The notes under the pieces are model-generated. The model had not been told where the DNA came from and searched no databases. It saw nothing but the letters and a program-made list of their open reading frames with translations. A stretch of DNA of 64,000 nt, from the NCBI RefSeq assembly GCF_014762705.1, contig NZ_JABURL010000013.1, forward strand, positions 62,001-126,000, in the 5' to 3' direction. This document shows, piece after piece, positions 35,305 through 42,470 of this stretch. Within the stretch, counting starts at the first letter, position 1, and every line of letters begins with the position of its first letter. The stretch is from Cyclobacterium sp. (GTDB lineage: Bacteria; Bacteroidota; Bacteroidia; Cytophagales; Cyclobacteriaceae). The translations under genes and the position numbers were made by a program.

Positions 35305-36678
35305 ATGAAAATCAGAAAAATTAATTTAGAGGAAAACGAAATACCAGAAAATTGGTACAATATTATAGCGGATATGCCCAATAAGCCTTTGCCGCCCCTT
35401 CACCCGGGTACATTGGAACCCATAGGGCCGGATGCGTTGGCACCCCTGTTTCCGGATGCATTGATCCGGCAGGAAGTGACTACTGACAAGTGGGTCCCTA
35501 TTCCAGACGAGGTACGCAACATGTACAGCATCTGGAGACCTACCCCCATGTACCGGGCCTATGGATTGGAAAAGGCATTGGATACCCCTGCCAAAATTTA
35601 CTATAAATACGAAGGAGTAAGCCCTTCAGGATCTCACAAACCCAATACGGCAATTCCCCAGGCCTATTACAACAAGCAGGAGGGTATCAAGAGAATTACC
35701 ACTGAAACAGGTGCAGGCCAGTGGGGAAGTGCCCTTAGCTTTGCTTGCCAGCACTTCGGAATCGAATGTGATGTTTACATGGTGAGGCTTTCCTATAATG
35801 ACAAGCCTTACAGGAAAATGATGATGAATACCTGGGGAGCAAATGTCTATCCTTCCCCGTCTGACAGGACGGAGGCTGGCCGCAGGATACTGGCCGCAGA
35901 CCCGGATTCGCCGGGAAGTTTGGGTATAGCCATATCCGAGGCAGTGGAAATGGCAGCCACCAGGGAGGATACAAAATATGCCTTGGGCAGTGTTTTAAAT
36001 CATGTCAAACTTCACCAGACCATCATAGGCATGGAAGCCATCAAACAAATGGAAAAAGCAGGAAGCGACCTGCCCGATATTGTGATAGCTCCATTTGGCG
36101 GGGGTTCCAATTTTGCCGGATTATCCTTTCCATTTTTGAGGTTAAACCTGGAATCTGGCAAAAAGATCCGCTGTATTGCCAGTGAGCCTTCCTCTTGTCC
36201 CAAGTTAACCAGGGGTGTGTTCAGGTATGATTTTGGGGATACAGCAGGCATGACGCCCCTTTTGCCCATGTACACCCTGGGACATGATTTTATCCCCGCA
36301 CCTATTCATGCCGGAGGTTTACGCTATCATGGAGCTGGGGTGATTGTGAGTCAATTGCTAAAGGACCAGCTTATTGAAGCCCAGTCCCATGACAATCTGG
36401 AGATTTTTGAGGCAGGCGTGCTATTTGCCAGGGCAGAGGGGATTATACCCGCTCCCGAGGCCAACCACGGAATTGCCACTGCTATCCGGGAGGCTAATAA
36501 GTGTAAAGAGGAAGGGGTTTCCAAAACGATCTTGTTCAACCTTTGTGGCCATGGGAATTTTGACATGAAGGCTTATGATGACTATTTTGCCGGTAAAATC
36601 AGACAGCATGAATTGAGCCAGGAGGAAATAGATGCCTCCATCGCCAAACTTGGGACCCCTACCATACCGGTTGGTTAG
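35305..36678 (+). CDS. TrpB2-type PLP-dependent tryptophan synthase beta-like enzyme
   Basis: The 457-residue protein is full length for the TrpB2 class of tryptophan synthase beta chains, not the TrpB1 class that pairs with TrpA. The PLP lysine lies in SPSGSHKPNTAIPQAYYN near residue 113. TETGAGQWGSALSFAC holds the catalytic glutamate, and FGGGSNFAGLSFPFL binds the phosphate. It may join indole or another nucleophile to an amino-acid intermediate. No trpA or other trp genes are nearby; it is in the CRTAC-amidohydrolase-Gfo/Idh run, so a catabolic or salvage role is more likely than de novo synthesis. Confidence 0.9.
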   Translation: MKIRKINLEENEIPENWYNIIADMPNKPLPPLHPGTLEPIGPDALAPLFPDALIRQEVTTDKWVPIPDEVRNMYSIWRPTPMYRAYGLEKALDTPAKIYYKYEGVSPSGSHKPNTAIPQAYYNKQEGIKRITTETGAGQWGSALSFACQHFGIECDVYMVRLSYNDKPYRKMMMNTWGANVYPSPSDRTEAGRRILAADPDSPGSLGIAISEAVEMAATREDTKYALGSVLNHVKLHQTIIGMEAIKQMEKAGSDLPDIVIAPFGGGSNFAGLSFPFLRLNLESGKKIRCIASEPSSCPKLTRGVFRYDFGDTAGMTPLLPMYTLGHDFIPAPIHAGGLRYHGAGVIVSQLLKDQLIEAQSHDNLEIFEAGVLFARAEGIIPAPEANHGIATAIREANKCKEEGVSKTILFNLCGHGNFDMKAYDDYFAGKIRQHELSQEEIDASIAKLGTPTIPVG

Positions 36679-36691
36679 GTATTGAAGAAGC

Positions 36692-37621
36692 ATGAATAAA
36701 AGAGCATTTATCAGGAAAGGGATGCTGGCATCTGCTACTCTGGGAGTGGGGCCCTCATCCCTTTTTTCTTTTGAGGGAGCAAGGAGTTTTTCTTCCCCTA
36801 TCCCGCTAGTGGATACGCACCTTCACCTTTGGGACCTGTCGGAAATGGATTATCCCTGGTTAAAGGGAAAAGGTCTGCCATTAGAAAGGAATTATTCATT
36901 GGCAGATTACCGAAAGGCTACAAAAGGTTTCCCTGTATCAAAAATGGTATTCGTCGAATGTGGCAGGTCGCCAGATCAGTATTTAAAGGAAGTGGATTGG
37001 GTGCAGCAGCTTTCTGGGAAAACATCAGGAATAGCAGGTATGGTAGCCTATTTTCCCCTGGAGAAAGGAGAAGCCGGGCAAGGTGCCATGGAAGAAATGG
37101 CTCAAAGAAGTGTGGTCCGTGGCATCAGGAGGTCTCTAATGCATGGAAATATTGGCTTTTATCAGGGGGTTGGCTTAATGAAAACCTTTGATTGGGTTTG
37201 TGAATTGAATGTGGGCCCGGGACAGCTACCGCAGGTTCTGGCTTTGGTGAAAAAATTTCCGCAGCAGGTTTTCATGCTGAACCATATGGCCAATCCCGAT
37301 ATCCGGAATCAGGATTGGAATACCTGGGAGAAGGCGCTAAGGCCTTTTGCTTCTCAGGACCAGGTTTATTGCAAAGTGTCAGGTATACTTACTCGGACAT
37401 CTGGAGTTTGGGAATTGCCGGATATTCAACCCTATTTCGATACTTTGCTGGAGATTTTTGGTCCGGAGAGGATCGTTTACGGTGGAGACTGGCCAGTGGT
37501 GCTCCAGGCAGAAACCCTTCACCGTTGGATGACTACATTCTATTCTCTTGCTCAGGCATTGTCGGAGGAGGAAAAAAATAAAATATTTCATAGCAATGCG
37601 GAATTGGTCTACAGGATTTAG
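36692..37621 (+). CDS. Exported amidohydrolase family 2 (TIM-barrel metal hydrolase)
   Basis: The 309-residue protein has an export-type N-terminus (KRAFIRKGMLASATLGVG). The metal-binding HxH motif is in LVDTHLHLWDL near residue 41, the later His in FMLNHMANP, and the catalytic Asp region in VYGGDWPVV. These fit the amidohydrolase 2 group, which includes L-fuconolactonases and dicarboxylate hydrolases. It probably hydrolyses a lactone or related compound in the periplasm. It begins 13 bases after the TrpB2-type gene. Confidence 0.87.
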   Translation: MNKRAFIRKGMLASATLGVGPSSLFSFEGARSFSSPIPLVDTHLHLWDLSEMDYPWLKGKGLPLERNYSLADYRKATKGFPVSKMVFVECGRSPDQYLKEVDWVQQLSGKTSGIAGMVAYFPLEKGEAGQGAMEEMAQRSVVRGIRRSLMHGNIGFYQGVGLMKTFDWVCELNVGPGQLPQVLALVKKFPQQVFMLNHMANPDIRNQDWNTWEKALRPFASQDQVYCKVSGILTRTSGVWELPDIQPYFDTLLEIFGPERIVYGGDWPVVLQAETLHRWMTTFYSLAQALSEEEKNKIFHSNAELVYRI

Positions 37622-37723
37622 GCCTTTGCTTCTGATTTCGGGTGATTTTCTTATTGAACACCAAATAATTTAGGAAGAATAGGGATTGATTTTTAAATTT
37701 AATCCACAAAAGAATAATTGAGT

Positions 37724-39145
37724 ATGCTTGATAAACCAAATAAAGTAGAGAACACTGACTCCAGAAGGAGTTTCCTTAAAGCTTCCACCCTTAGTGCAGC
37801 AGGATTTTTTATTGTCCCCAGGTTTGTACTTGGAGGCAAGGGCCATGTGGCACCTAGTGACAAGGTTAATGTTGGTATGATAGGGGTAGGAGGAAAAGGG
37901 CGGCAAAATGCACTGGACTTGATGAAACTGGATGACGTGCAGATCACAGCTATCGCAGATCCTGGAGAGTATTGGGATTTGGCCAACTTTTACTACAGGT
38001 CAATAGCTGGAAGAGGCCCTGTGAAAAGAATGGTTGAGGATTTTTATGAAGACAGGACCAAAAACTACAAACTAAACGAATATCTGGATTTCAGGGAGAT
38101 GCTCGAAAAGGAACAAGGCCTGGATGCCATATGCTGTTCCACCCCTGATAATACACATGCTGTTGTGACATACGCTTCTATGAAGCTGGGGAAACATGTT
38201 TATTGTGAGAAGCCCCTAACCCACAATATCAGGGAAGCCAGGATGATCAAAAAGTTGACAGAAGAGACGGGACTTGCCACGCAAATGGGAAATGTAGGAC
38301 ATAGTACCGACGGGATCCGGCAAACGGTAGAATACCTGAGGGATGGGGTCATTGGAGAAGTGAACGAAACGCATTCCTGGGTTCCTGCTTCCCGGTGGAT
38401 ACCTGAAATGAAAGCTTTACCTACTTCAGCCACACCAAAACCACATGGATTTGATTGGGATCTGTGGCTGGGACCATCTGCCGACAGGCCTTATCATGAA
38501 TGGTATTCCCCCGTAACCTGGAGAGATTTTTGGGATTTTGGCTGTGGAGCGTTAGGGGATTTTGGCTGTCACGATATGGATGCTGCCACCTGGGCTTTTG
38601 AACTGGGCTATCCAGAGACCATAGAGGTGTTTCCCGCAGGTTTTAGCAATCAGGACATTGCTCCTTATGGGGAGATTGGGTATTATCATTTTCCAAACAA
38701 CAATACTGGCAAACCCATTCAATTGACCTGGTATTCAGGAGGGGTGAAGCCTCCCTTGCACCCATCTCTGCCTGCTGGCTATCAGTGGCCTTCCCGTGGG
38801 ACTTTATTTGTTGGGAATAAAGGTGTTATCGTGAATGGTGGTGACCGGGTCCCGCATGTTTTTCCCAAAAGCCTGGCTGAAAGTATGAAAAAACCTGATG
38901 AAACCATCCCCAGGTCAAATGGACATTTCAGGGATTGGGTAGATGCTATCAAAGGTGGTCCTGCTGCCAGTGCCAATTTTGAATACGGGGCTCATCTGAC
39001 AGAAATCACCTTGCTGGGTGTTTTATCACTGAGAATGAAAGGCCAGAAAATCCATTGGGATGCAGCCAACCTGAAAGCTACAGGTTTGGATGAAGCAGAT
39101 CCTTATATCAGCGAACCGGTACGGTCTGGCTGGGAGATGAGTTGA
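37724..39145 (+). CDS. Exported Gfo/Idh/MocA-family oxidoreductase
   Basis: I start at the ATG at 37724 rather than the TTG at 37718. The 473-residue protein carries a Tat signal (SRRSFLKASTLSAAGFF), typical of exported Gfo/Idh/MocA enzymes that fold with bound NAD(P). The Rossmann motif is NVGMIGVGGKGRQN, the EKP motif is in YCEKPLTHNIREARM, and the C-terminal Gfo/Idh domain contains GDFGCHDMDAATWAFELG. It should oxidise or reduce a sugar or polyol. It closes the CRTAC-TrpB2-amidohydrolase run and is followed by a terminator. Confidence 0.92.
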   Translation: MLDKPNKVENTDSRRSFLKASTLSAAGFFIVPRFVLGGKGHVAPSDKVNVGMIGVGGKGRQNALDLMKLDDVQITAIADPGEYWDLANFYYRSIAGRGPVKRMVEDFYEDRTKNYKLNEYLDFREMLEKEQGLDAICCSTPDNTHAVVTYASMKLGKHVYCEKPLTHNIREARMIKKLTEETGLATQMGNVGHSTDGIRQTVEYLRDGVIGEVNETHSWVPASRWIPEMKALPTSATPKPHGFDWDLWLGPSADRPYHEWYSPVTWRDFWDFGCGALGDFGCHDMDAATWAFELGYPETIEVFPAGFSNQDIAPYGEIGYYHFPNNNTGKPIQLTWYSGGVKPPLHPSLPAGYQWPSRGTLFVGNKGVIVNGGDRVPHVFPKSLAESMKKPDETIPRSNGHFRDWVDAIKGGPAASANFEYGAHLTEITLLGVLSLRMKGQKIHWDAANLKATGLDEADPYISEPVRSGWEMS

Positions 39146-39160
39146 TTGAGCCACCAAAAG

Positions 39161-39191
39161 GAAATCCCGTACATTAAATGCACGGGATTTC
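39161..39191. terminator. Terminator between the Gfo/Idh gene and the Bat operon
   Basis: The arms gaaatcccgt (39161-39170) and acgggatttc (39182-39191) pair perfectly around an 11-base loop. It lies between convergent genes, so it can end both transcripts, although the T-run is short. Confidence 0.65.
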
Positions 39192-39218
39192 TCTATGAGC
39201 CTGTATCGGAATGTCCCG

Positions 39219-40259
39219 TTAATCCAATAGGAAATTATTGAAAAAGGTACTTTTTAAAATCATCCAAAAGAAGAAAAATACGATCCCCCAAAAAAGGTAA
39301 GGCCGGTAATAGTCCATGGTTTCCTTGTATCTGGATTCTATGATTTCAGCTTTTTCCAATTCGTCAATCCTTGCAAAAATATTCTCCAGGGCCTGATCAT
39401 CTGAAGCCCGGAAAAACTCTCCATCTGTTATTCTGGCAATATTTCTCAGGGTTTCTTCATTCAGGTAACTTTCGATCATTTGGGGTCTTCCGAAAAAATC
39501 TGTGCCGTAAGGTACCATACCATCCTTTCCAACAGCAATGGTATAGGTTTTGATCCCCATGGCTTCCGCCAATTGGGCGGCAAAAACAGGGTCTACATTT
39601 CCTGCATTGTTATCCCCATCACTCAAAAGGACCATTACCTTGGATTTTGCCTCTGATTCCCGCATTCTGTTGGTAGCGGTGGAAACGGCACTGCCAATGG
39701 CTGTTCCTTTGGCATCCATCATATTAAAGGTAATGCTTTCTACCAGATCTGTTAAAAGTTCGTAATCTGTGGTCAGCGGGGCAAGGGAAAAGGCTTCTCC
39801 TGAAAAAATAACCATTCCTATCCTGTCTGCTACCCTGCCATTGATAAATTCGATGGCGGTTTCTTTGGCGGCTTCCAGGCGGTTTGGGGTAAAATCCTGT
39901 AAATCCATAGATTCAGAAATATCCAAAACAAGCATGATATCTATTCCCTCGGTATACTGCTCAACTTTTTCATTGGTGCGTTGTGGCCTGGCAAGCGCAA
40001 TGACCACCATCCATAGCGCCAGTAGAAAGAATAAGGATGGTATCAGTCTCAGGTAGGTCCATGGATTATTTCTGGAGATCATTTTAGGAAGAGAAAGTTC
40101 CAGGACCGGTTTTTTCAGCAGTTTGATAAATTTTCTTATCAAAAGAATGAGCGGTATGGCCCAGATAAGGTGCAACAGGAAAAAATTTTCCCATTCATAT
40201 GAACGGAATGTTTCCTGTGTAAACCAGGTCCATGAGATATAGGAAGAGATGTCATCCAT
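39219..40259 (-). CDS. BatA-like von Willebrand factor A membrane protein
   Basis: The 346-residue protein has a hydrophobic N-terminus (LIWAIPLILLIRKFIKLL), a second membrane segment (LRLIPSLFFLLALWMVVIAL) and then a VWA domain with an intact MIDAS motif (LVLDISESMDLQD). A third membrane segment is at the C-terminus. This is the BatA/BatB layout linked to aerotolerance and envelope stress in Bacteroidota. It overlaps the upstream gene by 8 bases. BatB, BatC and BatD do not follow; the next gene is on the other strand. Confidence 0.88.
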   Translation of the reverse strand: MDDISSYISWTWFTQETFRSYEWENFFLLHLIWAIPLILLIRKFIKLLKKPVLELSLPKMISRNNPWTYLRLIPSLFFLLALWMVVIALARPQRTNEKVEQYTEGIDIMLVLDISESMDLQDFTPNRLEAAKETAIEFINGRVADRIGMVIFSGEAFSLAPLTTDYELLTDLVESITFNMMDAKGTAIGSAVSTATNRMRESEAKSKVMVLLSDGDNNAGNVDPVFAAQLAEAMGIKTYTIAVGKDGMVPYGTDFFGRPQMIESYLNEETLRNIARITDGEFFRASDDQALENIFARIDELEKAEIIESRYKETMDYYRPYLFWGIVFFFFWMILKSTFFNNFLLD

Positions 40260-41154
40260 GCTGTCGAATATTTTCTATTTTTTCTTCCAGTTGCTGCCTG
40301 GATACTTCAAGCAAGCTGTCACAGGCCTCCCGGATATGCTCGTCTATCCTGTTGGCATAAATGATCAGTTCTATTTTTCTGAAATCTTTGACAATGTCCG
40401 GGTTTTCAAGGTATTCCGAGATTTCCGTGGCTGTCCATTCCTTGTAAGGCAATCCGGTAAGATTTTCCAGGTAACCTTTCCAAAGTCCCAAAAGTTCGTC
40501 AGCCTCCTGGATTTCGGGTTGATCTACTAAAGTTTGCATGGATTGCTCCCAGTTGTTGAGAAAATGTTTCCATTTCTTATTTTCCCGATAAATTTTCCAA
40601 CGTTTTCTGATGCCTCCTCCAAAGAAATATACTGCCAAAACCGCTAATATCACCAATGCCAGCAAACCAATGATCAGGTAGGGATAGTTAAAGGCCGTAG
40701 GGATACTCAGGTAGCTGTCATTTTGCTGGAAAGCCAGGTCTTCCGGCAATTCGTCTATGGTGAGTTTTAATGCAAGGGGCGCCGCCTCCGGAAAATGGCT
40801 GATACTGTCATATTTCAAGACTTCAAAAACCGGCAAGCGGAAAAGTTGAAGGGAATCCAAAGAAAAATTAGAAAGCCAGTACACCGCGCTATCCAGAGTT
40901 GTACTATCGGTGGTCAGCGAGGCAAAGGTTTGTTTCTCCAGAAATTCAAATTCCCCAAAATTGTACGTTGAATCGGGAAAAAGTAGGGGAAGGTCGCTTG
41001 GGTAACGTGCTTTTAAAACATAACCCACCCGTTCACCCAGCATGGCTGAATCCTGAAGGAAATAGCTTTCCACCGCAACATCCTGCCCCTTAACATCGGT
41101 AGCAAGCATCAGCAAAAAAAACACCGGGAAAAATACTTTTGTTACTTTATCCAC
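40252..41154 (-). CDS. Bat-operon membrane protein, DUF4381-like
   Basis: The 300-residue protein has a signal peptide (VFFPVFFLLMLATDVKGQ), an extracytoplasmic beta-rich domain of about 140 residues, one central membrane segment (YLIIGLLALVILAVLAVYFF) and a helical cytoplasmic tail. This layout is typical of the unnamed second gene in Bat operons and resembles DUF4381 proteins. It sits between the DUF58 and BatA-like genes and overlaps both by 8 bases. Its function is unknown. Confidence 0.8.
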   Translation of the reverse strand: MDKVTKVFFPVFFLLMLATDVKGQDVAVESYFLQDSAMLGERVGYVLKARYPSDLPLLFPDSTYNFGEFEFLEKQTFASLTTDSTTLDSAVYWLSNFSLDSLQLFRLPVFEVLKYDSISHFPEAAPLALKLTIDELPEDLAFQQNDSYLSIPTAFNYPYLIIGLLALVILAVLAVYFFGGGIRKRWKIYRENKKWKHFLNNWEQSMQTLVDQPEIQEADELLGLWKGYLENLTGLPYKEWTATEISEYLENPDIVKDFRKIELIIYANRIDEHIREACDSLLEVSRQQLEEKIENIRQHG

Positions 41155-42025
41155 GCTTCATGGTTTTATTTCTCAACTTAAATAATTCCATTAAAGGTAG
41201 AACAATGTCTTGTTGGGTGTCTATTTGCAGGTAATTGATTTGGTTTTTTTTACAGAAATCTTTTAGTTTTACACGGTCACTGGAAAAGGAAGTGGATATT
41301 TTCCTTGAAAACCCGCCGAAAGCAGTGTTTACCCAGGTTGTTTTTCCTCCTTCTTTGTCGAATACCGGAATGATTCCAAGTGATGGAAGTGCAGATTCGA
41401 TAGGGTCCGTCATTTGTAGCACGACCAGGTCGTGCTTATTGGCCAAAGCTTTTAACGGTTTTTCATAATTTTCGTCGATAAAATCAGAGATGACAATGAT
41501 GACGCTTCTTTTCTTTATCAGATTCAGACAAAAAGTAAACATGCCGTAAAGGTCAGTTCCTAAAGATCTATTCTTGTGGTTAAAGATTCCCTTGATAATT
41601 TTAACCGCCTGTCTGCTTCCTTTGCCCGGCAAAATGATCTTTTCTTTTTCGTCTGAATAGCTAATCAACCCCACTTGTGAACCTTCATGGATACCAGCAA
41701 GTGTCAAAACTCCGGCTATTTCCCGTCCCAGATCTATTTTCTTTCTTTCTTTGCTACCTATATCCTGTGATCCACTGATATCCAACAGAAAATAAACCGC
41801 CTGGTCTTTGTCTTCCTTAAAAGTTTTGACAAAGGTACCATGTCCTTTTGCAGAAACCTTCCATTCAATTGTTCTGATGTCATCGCCGTATTGATAGGGA
41901 CGAAGGTCGTCAAATTCCAATCCAGCCCCTTTAAAAATGGATTGGTGATCACCCTGTAGGTGGCTATTGGCCACTTTTCTCATGGTGATTTCGTACCTTC
42001 TTAGTTTTTTTATTAGCTGGTTCAT
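41147..42025 (-). CDS. DUF58 domain protein
   Basis: The 292-residue protein has the DUF58 hallmark DDLRPYQYGDDIRTIEWKVS near residue 36, followed by a VWA-like domain whose degenerate metal site is FLLDISGSQDIGS. DUF58 proteins are partners of MoxR ATPases and VWA proteins in chaperone-like complexes. Here no MoxR gene precedes it. It is the first gene of a three-gene operon with the membrane protein and BatA-like VWA protein. Confidence 0.9.
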   Translation of the reverse strand: MNQLIKKLRRYEITMRKVANSHLQGDHQSIFKGAGLEFDDLRPYQYGDDIRTIEWKVSAKGHGTFVKTFKEDKDQAVYFLLDISGSQDIGSKERKKIDLGREIAGVLTLAGIHEGSQVGLISYSDEKEKIILPGKGSRQAVKIIKGIFNHKNRSLGTDLYGMFTFCLNLIKKRSVIIVISDFIDENYEKPLKALANKHDLVVLQMTDPIESALPSLGIIPVFDKEGGKTTWVNTAFGGFSRKISTSFSSDRVKLKDFCKKNQINYLQIDTQQDIVLPLMELFKLRNKTMKRG

Positions 42026-42095
42026 TTTTCGGTCTCAATCAGAGGCCTAATTTAGCAGTCTCTATTGAATAATAAAACGACTTTGCCTATACTTA

Positions 42096-42127
42096 TTGTC
42101 AATTTTAAAAGGAAATAGGTAATTTTG
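42096..42127 (+). promoter_or_regulatory. Bacteroidota-type promoter of the DUF4296-mutS2 operon
   Basis: A ttg at 42096-42098 and a perfect TAnnTTTG box (taattttg, 42120-42127) are spaced by 21 bases. The box ends only 4 bases before the GTG start at 42132, so the transcript would start at or very near the start codon. Confidence 0.6.
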
Positions 42128-42131
42128 GATT

Positions 42132-42470
42132 GTGAAATATACTTATCTAGCCTTTGCTTTTATTTTTGCTCTTGCTTCCTGCCAGGAAAAGGATGTACCC
42201 GAAAACATTTTGTCAGAAGATCAGATGGTGAATATTTTGGTGGATATTCATTTAACAGAGGGTTTTGTCCAATCGCTTTCCATTCCTTACGATTCCTCCA
42301 AAGTATTGTATCCGATTCTGGAAAAACAAATCTTCGAAAAATATGGTATTCCTGATAGTGTTTATATCGAAAGCCTGGAATACTATTTGAGAGACGTGTC
42401 CAAAATGGAGTATTTATACGAACGGACTATCGATTCGCTGACCGTAAGAGAGAAAAATATTCAGGAATAA
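42132..42470 (+). CDS. DUF4296 lipoprotein
   Basis: The 112-residue protein starts at GTG and has a lipoprotein signal (YLAFAFIFALASCQEKD). The DUF4296 region follows with ILSEDQMVNILVDIHLTEG and FEKYGIPDSVYIESLEYY. Family members are small surface or periplasmic lipoproteins of Bacteroidota of unknown function. The stop codon is immediately followed by the mutS2 ATG, indicating translational coupling. A canonical promoter lies directly upstream. Confidence 0.85.
   Translation: MKYTYLAFAFIFALASCQEKDVPENILSEDQMVNILVDIHLTEGFVQSLSIPYDSSKVLYPILEKQIFEKYGIPDSVYIESLEYYLRDVSKMEYLYERTIDSLTVREKNIQE

Noticed and set aside
36692-37621. Assignment of the amidohydrolase as L-fuconolactonase
   Set aside because: The fold fits, but the motifs do not separate fuconolactonase from other amidohydrolase 2 enzymes, and no fucose genes are nearby.
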